From Actinacidiphila acididurans (lineage in GTDB: Bacteria; Actinomycetota; Actinomycetes; Streptomycetales; Streptomycetaceae), in contig NZ_JADKYB010000004.1 in NCBI RefSeq assembly GCF_016918855.1, positions 62,001 to 126,000 of the forward strand: a stretch of 64,000 nucleotides of DNA. The letters are read 5' to 3'. Below, in pieces: positions 1 through 7,953 of this stretch. The notes under the pieces were generated by a model that did not search any database, had not been told where the DNA came from, and saw only the letters and a program-made list of their open reading frames with translations. A program made the translations under genes and the position numbers. How positions within the stretch are numbered: position 1 is the first letter of the stretch; every line of letters begins with the position of its first letter.

Positions 1-1576
1 TGAGGGGGAAGTCGATCAGGCCGGGGAAGAGGACCGGGACCTTCAGGCCCACGGTGACCTTGACCTCGCCGTCGACGGGGCGGTCGACGCTGAAGTCCGG
101 CATGTCCCAGGCCCCCGGTACGTCGCTGCGCGCCGCCGCCTGCGCCGCGCCCTCGCCCTGACTGACCGCCGCGGCCCGGGCCGCCTTGTCGGCCGCGTTC
201 CCGGCCAGCGTCATGGTGTAGCCGGCCAGCACGGCCTGCCAGACCAGCACCAGCGTGGCCAGGATGATCGGCGTCATCCCCAGGGTCTCCAGGGTGACCT
301 GGCCCCGGTCACCGCTCCGGTCGCCGGTCCGGTCGCTGCTCCGGTCCGCGCTCCGGTCGGCGCCGCGCCGCTGCCGCCGGCCGCGCGGGGCGGGCAGCGC
401 GGCGCCGCTGATCAGGCCGAGTTCGCCGGCCAGCGACCAGATGCCGGTACGGACGGTGGAGCGCGCGTCGAGGTCCTGGAGCCGGCCGGCGTCGATGACC
501 GGCTGGAGCTCGCGGAAGCCGGCCGGGATCACCGAGGTCGCGGTGCGGGCGCCGGTGATCCGCGCGATGAGGGAGGGCTGGATCTCGGTGCTCTTGGACC
601 ACCGGTTGACCACGGCCACGGTGTCCTGCGGCTTGCGGATCTGCAGCCGGTCCCACAGCCGGACCATCCGCTTGGCGGCCCGCACCGCGATCACGTCGGG
701 GGTCGTCACCAGCACCGCGGTGTCCGCGGTCTCCACGGCGACCGCGTTCGCGCCGGTGATCTGGGTGCCGCAGTCGACGACCACGACCTCGTACCGCTGC
801 CGCAGCGCGCCCAGCACCAGGCGGGCGGACCGGTCGGTGACGTCCTCGCCGCGCTCGCCGTCGGCCGGGGCGAGCAGCAGGGCCGGGCCGGACTCGTGCA
901 CGTACATCGCGTCGGCCAGCACCCGGCTCGACACGTCCGCGATGTCGGCCAGATCGGCCATCGAACGGCGGAACTGCACGTCCAGGTACGACGCCACGTC
1001 GCCGCCCTGCAGGTCCAGGTCGACCAGCGCCGTGGTCCGGCCCGCCGCGTGCGCGGCCAGCGCGAGCTGCACGGCCGTGACCGTGGTGCCCACCCCGCCC
1101 TTGGCCCCGGCCACCGCGATCAGCGTGCCACCGGCCACCGCGGGCAGCGCGGTCCGGCCCGGCGTCAAGTGCCGCCGCACGCCCAGCGCCCACGTGGCCG
1201 CGGCGTCCACCCGGGCGCCCAGATCGTCGTACGACAACGGGAGCGAGGCCACCCCGCGCGCGCCCGAGTTCATGGCGGCCGTCAGCATCGCCGGACTCGG
1301 GTCCGCCGTCAGCAGCACCACCCCGACCGACGGAAACCGCAGCGCCACGTCCCGGATCACGTCCAGCGCCGGCATCGGCCCGATCACATCGTGCACGATC
1401 AGCACTTCGGGCAGCTCGTCCAGCCCCGCCTCCCCCGCCCGCGCCAGCACCTCCAGCAACGCGGTCGAGTCCCCCACCGCCGGCGCCGGCTCCACCGACG
1501 GCAACTGCCCCAACAACCCGAGCAACGCCCGCGCGGCATCCGGATCCCCAGTCCCGGCCACAACCCGTACGACCAT
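1..1576 (-). CDS. CpaE-like ATPase fused to a TadE-like pseudopilin (3' end outside window)
   Basis: This is a component of a Tad/Flp pilus system. The ATG at 1576 opens a frame that stays open to the left edge, so at least 525 residues are visible and the C-terminus is missing. Residues 1-125 look like a degenerate receiver domain of the kind found in CpaE. A MinD/ParA ATPase follows, with the deviant Walker A GAKGGVGTT at about 157-165 and a VDLDLQGGD motif. After an Arg/Asp/Ser-rich linker (about 400-425) the same frame continues into TLETLGMTPIILATLVLVW near residue 434, a TadE-type hydrophobic segment. CpaE normally localises pilus assembly at the membrane and TadE is a minor pseudopilin, so the fusion is unusual. 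The CpaB gene upstream supports the pilus assignment. The fusion is read directly from the frame; the function is inferred from family. Confidence 0.82.
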   Translation of the reverse strand, partial: MVVRVVAGTGDPDAARALLGLLGQLPSVEPAPAVGDSTALLEVLARAGEAGLDELPEVLIVHDVIGPMPALDVIRDVALRFPSVGVVLLTADPSPAMLTAAMNSGARGVASLPLSYDDLGARVDAAATWALGVRRHLTPGRTALPAVAGGTLIAVAGAKGGVGTTVTAVQLALAAHAAGRTTALVDLDLQGGDVASYLDVQFRRSMADLADIADVSSRVLADAMYVHESGPALLLAPADGERGEDVTDRSARLVLGALRQRYEVVVVDCGTQITGANAVAVETADTAVLVTTPDVIAVRAAKRMVRLWDRLQIRKPQDTVAVVNRWSKSTEIQPSLIARITGARTATSVIPAGFRELQPVIDAGRLQDLDARSTVRTGIWSLAGELGLISGAALPAPRGRRQRRGADRSADRSSDRTGDRSGDRGQVTLETLGMTPIILATLVLVWQAVLAGYTMTLAGNAADKAARAAAVSQGEGAAQAAARSDVPGAWDMPDFSVDRPVDGEVKVTVGLKVPVLFPGLIDFPL

Positions 1577-1895
1577 CAGCCCGCCTCCCTCGCCCCAGCC
1601 CCGTGCCGACCAACAGGCGCGACCAGCGAAAGCTGCCGCCCATCAAGGCGCCGGGGCCCCCAGGCCCCGCGTCCGACCGAGGCCCGGGCCCGCCAGGGCC
1701 CGGCCACCCCATGGGCTCGGGCCCGCCAGGGCCCGGCCCCAAAGGGGCGCGGGGAACTGCGCGACAAGCCACGACGCATCCGCACCCGGCCACGCACAGC
1801 AACCCCCCGAGCTGAACGCCGCAAGCCCAACCCGGCAGACCCCGCACCAATAAAGGAACCCGCACCTACCAGGGAACCCGCACCAAGTGCGGCCC
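1577..1895. repeat. Intergenic stretch with GC-rich repeats, no gene
   Basis: No credible gene lies between the pilus genes here. Two direct copies of a 21-base GC-rich element (core GGGCCCGCCAGGGCCC) sit at 1685-1705 and 1718-1738. They are followed at 1740-1770 by a GGGGCGCGGGGAACTGCGCG segment. From memory, that segment resembles a dispersed intergenic element common in Streptomyces genomes; this is not checked. The copies can form hairpins and may act as a transcription attenuator between cpaB and the ATPase gene. Confidence 0.5.
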
Positions 1896-2600
1896 TCACG
1901 ACTTGTCCCCGGCCAACGTGTAACTCCGCGCCGAAGGCGGCACCGCATCATCCCCAGGCGCGACCAGCGCAAGCCTCACATGCCGAGCAAACGACTCCGC
2001 ATAAGCAACCCTCTGCGCATCCTCCGCGCTGAGCGCAAAAGTAATGGGCACCCCCTGCGCGGAGACCCGCTGATTGTTGTCGGTCTGATCGAACGCCTTG
2101 ATCTGCCCGACATCGATCACCTGCGCCCCGGCCACGATGATCCGCGACACATCCGGATCCGTATCCTTGCGCGGCTCAAAGGTCGCGAAAATGTTCACCC
2201 GCGACCCAGGCGTGATCTTCCCGGCCACGCCGGTCTCCGCGTCGATCATGATGGCCATCTCCATCTGACCGGGCTTGAGTTCGAGCTTGGGGGCGACCAT
2301 GTCCGACTGGAGCAGCGACCCCTTCTTCAGCGGCACCGCGGCGATCTTCCCCTGGACCTGCCCGAGATCGCGTACCGCCGTGTCCGGCAGCCACTTCTTG
2401 GGGACGGATATCCGGTGCACGTCGGAGCTGTCGAGCGAGCTGTACGCGGGCACGTCCGCGGACAGTTCGTACGCCGTGACCTTCGGCCCCACCTGCGACC
2501 GCGCGTTGCTGACGACGGCGACCACCCCGACGAAGGCGGCCGCCGCGAACAGCACGGAGATCACCAGGAGGACGACACCACGGCGCTGACGTGAGTTCAT
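1896..2600 (-). CDS. CpaB/RcpC-type Flp pilus assembly protein with SAF domain
   Basis: This pilus-associated protein has an N-terminal membrane segment (GVVLLVISVLFAAAAFVGVV, residues 8-27) followed by a SAF-like domain. The sequence VTAYELSADVPAYSSLDSSD and the later KKGSLLQSDM pattern are typical of CpaB/RcpC. These proteins are thought to couple the outer channel or the cell wall to Tad pilus assembly. At about 234 residues it is close to family length for actinobacteria. The ATG at 2600 is chosen because a GTG 12 bases upstream has no ribosome site. It lies 12 bases after the preceding gene's stop, so the three genes are probably one transcript. Family assignment is strong; its exact role in an actinomycete is inferred. 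Confidence 0.85.
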   Translation of the reverse strand: MNSRQRRGVVLLVISVLFAAAAFVGVVAVVSNARSQVGPKVTAYELSADVPAYSSLDSSDVHRISVPKKWLPDTAVRDLGQVQGKIAAVPLKKGSLLQSDMVAPKLELKPGQMEMAIMIDAETGVAGKITPGSRVNIFATFEPRKDTDPDVSRIIVAGAQVIDVGQIKAFDQTDNNQRVSAQGVPITFALSAEDAQRVAYAESFARHVRLALVAPGDDAVPPSARSYTLAGDKS

Positions 2601-2612
2601 GTGCGGTCGCAC

Positions 2613-3479
2613 CTATCGCTTGTGGGGTTCGAGTTGGGGGCGGCGGGCGGGCTGCACCGCGCGCTCGGCGGGCGTGCCCGCGGCCCCGGCGGCGCCCTGA
2701 CCAGAGGCCGGTGCGGCCCGGACGCCCAGCCGGGTCGCGCAGAACAGGCACTGGTCGCCGATGACTTCGAGCCCGCACCAGGTGCAGGTGTCGCGGCGTA
2801 CCGAGGTGACGAGTTGGTAGAGCATGCCGATGTCGGCGATGTAGGCGGCGAACTCCACCAGCCGGGACGTGCCCCACCAGCGGGCGGAGTCGGGGGGCTG
2901 CGGTATTTCGCGCAGGTGGGTGGTGCGCCAGGCGGAGGCCAGCGGGCCGGTGATCCAGGCCGGGTCGAGGCCGTTGCCGGCCACGGCGAGCTGGGTCTGG
3001 TAGGCGGGGCCGGGCGGGACCTTGTCCGGGTCGGCCTGGCCGAGATACGGCTCGGGGTGCGCGAGGACCGCGAAGTGCCGTCCGGGCACGAGGGACTTGA
3101 CGTGGGTGGCGACGCCGACCGGGACCCGGTCCAGCTTGGTGACCGAGCCGAGCAGCGCGCCGGCGTGCAGGTAGTAGGTGAGCAGGCGGGCGGCGCCGGC
3201 CAGCACGCCGGGGCCGAGGTCGGTGCCGGCGAGCTGGCGGACCTGCTCGGCGAGCAGCACCCGGGCCAGGGGCGGCAGCGTGACGGGCACGACGGCGATG
3301 CGGTCGGACTCCAGGGCCGAGCGCACGGTGTGCAGCCGGCGCCGGGCCGGGTCGGTGGGGTCGGCGGGGGCGAGCGCGACCAGGTGGCCGTACTGCTCCA
3401 GGGCCGCGGCGGTGCGCATGACGTGCTCTTCCAGCGGGAGGGCGAGGTCCTCCGCCGTGACCGTGACGACGCTCGGCAT
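2613..3479 (-). CDS. Conserved hypothetical protein with C-terminal zinc ribbon
   Basis: I do not recognise this protein of about 288 residues. It starts at the ATG at 3479 behind a clear GGGGAGG ribosome site. It is Ala/Leu/Arg-rich and soluble. Near residue 240 it has CTWCGLEVIGDQCLFC, two CxxC knuckles of a small zinc ribbon, followed by a disordered Ala/Gly/Pro tail. It is the first gene of the cpaB / cpaE-tadE transcript (12 bases before cpaB), so a role linked to pilus biogenesis or its control is plausible. Nothing in the sequence shows a reaction. Confidence 0.7.
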   Translation of the reverse strand: MPSVVTVTAEDLALPLEEHVMRTAAALEQYGHLVALAPADPTDPARRRLHTVRSALESDRIAVVPVTLPPLARVLLAEQVRQLAGTDLGPGVLAGAARLLTYYLHAGALLGSVTKLDRVPVGVATHVKSLVPGRHFAVLAHPEPYLGQADPDKVPPGPAYQTQLAVAGNGLDPAWITGPLASAWRTTHLREIPQPPDSARWWGTSRLVEFAAYIADIGMLYQLVTSVRRDTCTWCGLEVIGDQCLFCATRLGVRAAPASGQGAAGAAGTPAERAVQPARRPQLEPHKR

Positions 3480-3623
3480 CAAGTACCTCCCCTGGTCCGC
3501 CGTTCGAGCCCGTGACACGTGTCCACCTGGCGATTCGTGCTCGTCAGCTTATCGATCCGTAGCGATGCGGGTGCGGAAAGTTGCGGATCGGGACATGTGA
3601 ACAGCCGGTGTCCGGCAGAGGTC

Positions 3624-3650
3624 TTGACAACCCGATTGGTCTGGACCAAC
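3624..3650 (+). promoter_or_regulatory. Chitinase promoter with DasR-type dre operator
   Basis: A consensus -35 TTGACA (3624-3629) is followed by ATTGGTCTGGACCAAC (3635-3650), a near-perfect palindrome. It matches the dre consensus (AGTGGTCTAGACCACT) bound by the GntR-family regulator DasR in front of Streptomyces chitinase and N-acetylglucosamine genes. The site lies in the expected -35/-10 spacer, so DasR would block initiation until amino-sugar phosphates accumulate. The match is seen in sequence; regulation is inferred. Confidence 0.75.
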
Positions 3651-3766
3651 TTTCTCCCTTGCAGGCTGTGTTCATGTCAGGTGTTCAGTCGGGCCGGCGC
3701 CGCAGGCGCCCGGACCGCCACCCGCACTCCCACCACCCCCCAACTCCTTGCCCCCAGGAGGCAGTC

Positions 3767-5317
3767 GTGGAACGTGCCGAGCACGCGAATCACGCGAGCC
3801 CGCCGCAGTCGAGATCTCCCCGTCACCGGGCGACCGCGGTCCGCCGCGTGATCGCCGCGGCCAGCGCCACCGCCGTGATCGGCGCGGGCGCCGCGCTGGC
3901 CACCGTCGGCGCCGCCAGCGCCGCGACCACCAATCTGATCGCCAACCCCGGCTTCGAGAGCGGCCTTTCCAACTGGACCTGCACCAGCGGCAGCGGCGCC
4001 ACGGTGAACAGCCCGGTGCACTCCGGCTCGTCCGCCCTCCGGGGCACCCCCACCAGCAGCGACAACGCCCAGTGCACCCAGACCGTCAGCGTGGTGCCCA
4101 ACTCCCAGTACACGCTGAGCGCGTACGTGCAGGGCAGCTACGTCTACCTCGGCGCGACCGGCACCGGCGGCACCGACCCGTCCACCTGGACCCCGAACGC
4201 CGCCTCGTACAGCCAGCTCAGCACCAGCTTCACCACGGGCGCGAGCACCACGTCGGTGACGATCTACCTGCACGGCTGGTACGCGCAGCCGGCGTACTAC
4301 GCGGACGACGTGGTGCTGTCCGGCCCCGGCGGCACCCAGACCACGCCGCCCACCACCCCGCCGACCACGCCCCCCACCACGCCGCCGACGACTCCCCCGA
4401 CCACGCCGCCGCCCACCTCGCCGCCGCCGAACACCGGCCTGCCCAAGCACGTGGTCACCGGCTACTGGCAGGACTTCAACAACGGCGCGACCGTGCAGAC
4501 CATCGCGCAGGTGCAGAACCAGTACGACATCATCGCCGTCGCCTTCGCGGACGCCACCACCACGCCCGGCGCGGTGTCCTTCACCCTGGACCCGTCGCTG
4601 AACTACAGCGTGGCGCAGTTCAAGGCGGACATCGCGGCCAAGCAGGCGGCCGGCAAGAAGGTGATCATCTCGGTCGGCGGGCAGAACGGCACGATCTCGG
4701 TGCGCGACTCCGCCTCGGCGACCAACTTCGCCAACAGCGTGTACTCCCTGATGCAGACGTACGGCTTCAACGGCGTCGACATCGACCTGGAGAACGGCAT
4801 CGACACCACGTACATGCCGCAGGCGCTGCGGGCGCTGAGCGCCAAGGCCGGGTCCGGTCTGATCATCACCATGGCGCCGCAGACCATCGACATGCTCTCG
4901 GCGGGCAGTGACTACCTGGCCACCGCGCTGAAGATCAAGGACATCCTCACTGTCGTCAACACCCAGTACTACAACAGCGGTTCGATGAACGGCTGCGACG
5001 GCGGGGTCTACAGCCAGGGCTCGGTGGACTTCATCACCACGCTGGCCTGCACCGCGATCCAGGCCGGCCTGTCCCCGGCCCAGGTCGGCATCGGCACCCC
5101 GGCCTCGACCAGCGCGGCCGGGTCCGGCTACGTCTCGCCGACCGTGGTCAACAACGCCCTCGACTGCCTGGCCAACGGCACCAGCTGCGGCACCTTCCAC
5201 CCGCCGGCCAAGTGGCCCACCATCCGCGGCGCGATGACCTGGTCCACCAACTGGGACGCGTCGGCGGGCAACACCTGGTCCAACGGTGTGGGGGCGCACG
5301 TCCACGCCATGCCGTAA
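3767..5317 (+). CDS. Secreted GH18 chitinase with N-terminal carbohydrate-binding module
   Basis: This enzyme hydrolyses beta-1,4 bonds of chitin outside the cell. The GTG at 3767 follows AGGAGG at ideal spacing; longer upstream frames lack a ribosome site. Of 516 residues, 1-53 are a long signal peptide with an Arg-rich start and an ASA cleavage site. About 54-185 form a jelly-roll carbohydrate-binding module (NLIANPGFESGLSNW start). About 190-222 are a Pro/Thr linker of TTPP repeats, and the rest is the GH18 barrel. The catalytic motif is FNGVDIDLE with the acid Glu near 342; the first position of the usual DxxDxDxE is Asn here. The upstream dre site fits amino-sugar induction. No partner genes lie nearby. 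Confidence 0.92.
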   Translation: MERAEHANHASPPQSRSPRHRATAVRRVIAAASATAVIGAGAALATVGAASAATTNLIANPGFESGLSNWTCTSGSGATVNSPVHSGSSALRGTPTSSDNAQCTQTVSVVPNSQYTLSAYVQGSYVYLGATGTGGTDPSTWTPNAASYSQLSTSFTTGASTTSVTIYLHGWYAQPAYYADDVVLSGPGGTQTTPPTTPPTTPPTTPPTTPPTTPPPTSPPPNTGLPKHVVTGYWQDFNNGATVQTIAQVQNQYDIIAVAFADATTTPGAVSFTLDPSLNYSVAQFKADIAAKQAAGKKVIISVGGQNGTISVRDSASATNFANSVYSLMQTYGFNGVDIDLENGIDTTYMPQALRALSAKAGSGLIITMAPQTIDMLSAGSDYLATALKIKDILTVVNTQYYNSGSMNGCDGGVYSQGSVDFITTLACTAIQAGLSPAQVGIGTPASTSAAGSGYVSPTVVNNALDCLANGTSCGTFHPPAKWPTIRGAMTWSTNWDASAGNTWSNGVGAHVHAMP

Positions 5318-5345
5318 CGCCCCGCACCGCACGGCCCCGGCGGAC

Positions 5346-5789
5346 TCAGCCGCAGACCGCCAGGGCGTCGATCTCCACCAGCAGCCCCTCCGGCAGGCCC
5401 ACGTACACCGTGGTGCGGGCCGGAGGGGCCTGCCGCAGGTGGGCGAAGTGCTCGTTCCAGAGCTCGTTGAACTCCGGGAAGTGGCCGGTGTCGGTGAGGT
5501 AGACCCGCATCATCACCACGTCCTCCCAGGAGGCGCCGCCGGCGTGCAGGACGGAGGCGACGTTGGCCAGGGTCTGCGGGACCTGGTCACGCAGCGCCGG
5601 ACCGGCCGGCGTGGGCGGCTTGCCCGGCTCCGCGGGCAGGAAGCCGACCTGGCCCGCGACCTGGAGGATGTTCCCCTTGCGCACCCCGTGCGAGAACTTC
5701 GCCGGCGGCACGGTGTGCGTCGGCGGGGTGATGCCGATCTTCGGCAGGTGGGGCAGTTGGCCGGGGTTGTGCTCGGGCAGCTCGCTCAT
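5346..5789 (-). CDS. ridA: RidA/YjgF family enamine/imine deaminase
   Basis: RidA proteins hydrolyse reactive enamine and imine intermediates, such as 2-aminoacrylate released by PLP-dependent dehydratases, to keto acids and ammonia. The 147-residue protein keeps the family core: VRKGNILQVAGQVGF, QTLANVASVLHAGGASWEDVVMMRVYLTD and the C-terminal ARTTVYVGLP ... VEIDALAV. The Arg of the ARTTV strand is the usual substrate carboxylate ligand. It is the last gene of a minus-strand operon, and its ATG overlaps the IclR stop (ATGA). A D-serine-dehydratase-like enzyme, which would produce exactly this kind of intermediate, is encoded divergently in the same locus. The N-terminus is about 20 residues longer than the shortest family members. 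Confidence 0.9.
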   Translation of the reverse strand: MSELPEHNPGQLPHLPKIGITPPTHTVPPAKFSHGVRKGNILQVAGQVGFLPAEPGKPPTPAGPALRDQVPQTLANVASVLHAGGASWEDVVMMRVYLTDTGHFPEFNELWNEHFAHLRQAPPARTTVYVGLPEGLLVEIDALAVCG

Positions 5790-6694
5790 GCGGGGGCGTC
5801 CTCGGTTCTCGGATGGGGTACGGGGTCGGTCGGGTGGTCCTCGGCGGCGCCGGTCCCGGGCGCGGTACGGGAAGCGGTCCCCGACACGGTGCCGGGAGCG
5901 GTCCCGGAAACGGCGCCCCGGTCGGTCCCGGGCGCGGTCTCCGGCCGGCGCGGCGCCGGGCCGGACAGCTCCCGGCTGATGGCCGCAGCGGTACGGACCA
6001 CCAGCGGGCGCAGCCGCAGCAGGTCGTCGGCGCCCACCACGACGCTGGGCGCGGACACCGACATCGCGGCCCGGACCCGCCCGTCGGGGCCCCGCACCGG
6101 CGCGGCCACGCAGTTGATGGACTCCTCGTGGCCGCCCAGGTCGCTGGCCCAGCCCTGCTCGCGCACCCGGGCCAGTTCGGCGAGATAGGCGGCGGCGTCC
6201 GGGGTGGAACGGGCGGTGTAGCGCGGGTACTCCAGCGCCTCGGCGACCGCGCGCCGCTCCGGCTCGGGCAGGTCGGCCAGCAGCAGCTTGGCGACCGCCG
6301 CGACCGTAATGGCGACCGGGCGGCCGATGCGGGAGTACATCCGCACCGGGTAGCGGCTGTCCACCTTGTCGATGTAGACGACCTCGCCCTGTTCGTAGAC
6401 GGCGAGGTGGACGGTGTGGCCGGTGCGTTCGCCGAGCGCGGCCAGGTGCGGGTGGGCGATGCCGCGCACGTCCAGGGTCTCCAGGGCCTGCTGGGCCAGC
6501 GCGAACAGGCCGGCCCCCAGCCGGTAGCGCTGGTCGTCCTGACGGTAGACCAGGCCGTGCTCGTGCAGGGTGCGCAGCAGCCGCAGCGCGGTGGACTTGT
6601 GCACGCCCAGCAGGCCGGCCACCCGGTCCAGGCCGGCCGGCTCCTCGGCGAGCAGCGGCAGGATGCTCAGCGCACGGTCCACGCTCTGGCTCAT
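5786..6694 (-). CDS. IclR-family transcriptional regulator
   Basis: This is an IclR-type regulator of about 302 residues. It starts at the ATG at 6694 behind GGAGG and overlaps the kinase stop by ATGA. An N-terminal winged helix-turn-helix (VDRALSILPLLAEEPAGLDR ... HKSTALRLLRTL) is followed by the GAF-like effector domain (GERTGHTVHLAVYEQGEVVY, YPVRMYSRIGRPV, ESINCVAAPVRGPDGRV). The last 40 residues are an unusual low-complexity tail of GTV/GTA repeats encoded by repetitive DNA at about 5850-5945. It is co-transcribed with ridA and the PfkB kinase. The palindrome at 7885-7916 in the divergent promoter is the obvious operator. The inducer is unknown; a D-amino acid or 2-keto-3-deoxy sugar would fit. 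Confidence 0.9.
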   Translation of the reverse strand: MSQSVDRALSILPLLAEEPAGLDRVAGLLGVHKSTALRLLRTLHEHGLVYRQDDQRYRLGAGLFALAQQALETLDVRGIAHPHLAALGERTGHTVHLAVYEQGEVVYIDKVDSRYPVRMYSRIGRPVAITVAAVAKLLLADLPEPERRAVAEALEYPRYTARSTPDAAAYLAELARVREQGWASDLGGHEESINCVAAPVRGPDGRVRAAMSVSAPSVVVGADDLLRLRPLVVRTAAAISRELSGPAPRRPETAPGTDRGAVSGTAPGTVSGTASRTAPGTGAAEDHPTDPVPHPRTEDAPA

Positions 6695-7818
6695 GCCCCG
6701 ACCTCCTCCCGAGTCCACCCGGCGCTCAGCCGCAGTTTCCCCCACGCCGCGTCGTCGAGGGCGGCAAGCGCGTCGGCGTGTGCCCGACTCGGGGGTACGG
6801 CCAGGTCACCGGGCACGGTCAGGGCCGCGGCGGCCAGCAGGTGACCGTGCCGGAGCCGCAGCGCGAGCGGCAGCCCGCGCAGCGCCGCCGACAGGTAGCC
6901 GGCCGCGAAGGCGTCGCCGGCCCCGACGTGCGCGACCACCTCGACCGCGGGCGCCGGCACCGCCACCCGCTCCCCGCCGCCGAACACGGTGGCGCCCGCG
7001 GCACCCTGCTTGACCACCACCGCGGCCGGCTCGGGCAGCGCGGCCCGCACCGCGTCCGGCCCGGCCAGCCCCCACAGCGCCGCGGCCTCGTCCTCGCCGA
7101 CGAACACCAGGTCGCAGCCGCGGGCCAGGCCGAGCAGCGCCTCCGGGTCCTGGCGCAGCGCCGGGCGGTGGTTGACGTCGAAGGACACCAGCGGGCGGCC
7201 GGCCTGCCGATCGGTCAGCCGGTGCAGCAGGGCCAGGCAGGTCGCCGACAGGGCGGAGGTGATGCCGGTGAGGTGCAGGATCCGCCCGGACCAGGCGTCG
7301 CGGCGCCGTACCAGGCCGGGCGCGAGCGCGGAGGCGGCCGAGCCCGCGCGGTAGTAGACGACCTCGGCGTGCCCGGGCCCGCCGGCCAGGGTGGTGGCGC
7401 GCTCGCCGGCCGTACGGAAGTACACCCCGGTGGGCCGGTGCGGGTCGCGCGGCACCGCCGAGACGTCCACCCCGCTGGCCGCGATCTCGGCGAGCAGATG
7501 GTCACCGAAGCCGTCGGCCCCGACCCGGCTGATCCAGCGCACCCGGTGCCCGGCCCGGGCCAGCGTGCAGGCCACGTTGGACTCCGCGCCCCCGATCCCC
7601 CGCCGGAACCCGCCCACCCCGGCCAGCGCGCCCGGCCGGTCCGGCACGAAGGCGATCATGGACTCGCCGAGGCAGACCACGTCGAAGGAGGGGGCGGGGA
7701 CGGAGTCGGAATCCGGGGCCGCCTCCCAGCCACGCTCCGAAGCCGAGCCCGAAAACGGGTCTCCGGCCGAGCCCTGGGCAGGCTCGGCCGGCTCCGCTGC
7801 GTGCGGCGTTTCGGTCAC
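6691..7818 (-). CDS. PfkB-family sugar kinase, 2-dehydro-3-deoxygluconokinase-like
   Basis: This ribokinase-fold enzyme probably phosphorylates a sugar or keto-sugar acid at the expense of ATP. The GTG at 7818 follows GGAGG. The first 45 residues are a disordered acidic extension before the domain (FDVVCLGESMIAFVPDRPG). The signatures are the GG substrate motif GGAESNVACTLARAG and the ATP/anion-hole motif GAGDAFAAGY, with the catalytic Asp near residue 302. The order of motifs and the NHRPAL segment resemble KdgK. It is the first gene of the operon kinase-iclR-ridA and is read divergently from the D-amino-acid genes. The exact substrate cannot be told from sequence. Confidence 0.85.
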   Translation of the reverse strand: MTETPHAAEPAEPAQGSAGDPFSGSASERGWEAAPDSDSVPAPSFDVVCLGESMIAFVPDRPGALAGVGGFRRGIGGAESNVACTLARAGHRVRWISRVGADGFGDHLLAEIAASGVDVSAVPRDPHRPTGVYFRTAGERATTLAGGPGHAEVVYYRAGSAASALAPGLVRRRDAWSGRILHLTGITSALSATCLALLHRLTDRQAGRPLVSFDVNHRPALRQDPEALLGLARGCDLVFVGEDEAAALWGLAGPDAVRAALPEPAAVVVKQGAAGATVFGGGERVAVPAPAVEVVAHVGAGDAFAAGYLSAALRGLPLALRLRHGHLLAAAALTVPGDLAVPPSRAHADALAALDDAAWGKLRLSAGWTREEVGA

Positions 7819-7884
7819 GCGGGGACCTCCGGGTACGGCCGGCCGCCGTTGACCCGGCGACGCGGGGATGTTAGACAGCTCGGA

Positions 7885-7916
7885 GCGCCCTGCGCAACGA
7901 TGGTTGCACAGGGCGC
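7885..7916. promoter_or_regulatory. 14-4-14 palindrome in the divergent promoter, probable IclR operator
   Basis: GCGCCCTGCGCAAC and GTTGCACAGGGCGC form a 14-base inverted repeat with one mismatch around a 4-base spacer. It sits between the divergent kinase (start 7818) and deaminase (start 7954) genes. Its size and position suit a dimer-of-dimers regulator such as the IclR protein encoded at 5786-6694, controlling both directions. The palindrome is seen; the binding protein is inferred. Confidence 0.7.
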
Positions 7917-7953
7917 AACAGACCAGGTCGCAGCGGCAGTCCGGAGGAATCAC

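Noticed and set aside
309..1865. Minus-strand frame of 518 codons over the CpaE-TadE gene
   Set aside because: The translation is low-complexity Gly/Arg/Ala. The +1-shifted frame from 1576 encodes clear ATPase motifs, so this one is a shadow.
4340..4430. Repeated CCACCACGCCGCC units, considered as a CRISPR or minisatellite
   Set aside because: They encode the Pro/Thr linker of the chitinase in frame; no spacer structure exists. No CRISPR array was found anywhere in the window.
3677..5332. Long antisense frame over the chitinase
   Set aside because: It is Arg/Gly/Val-rich without motifs and reflects the GC bias of the plus-strand gene.
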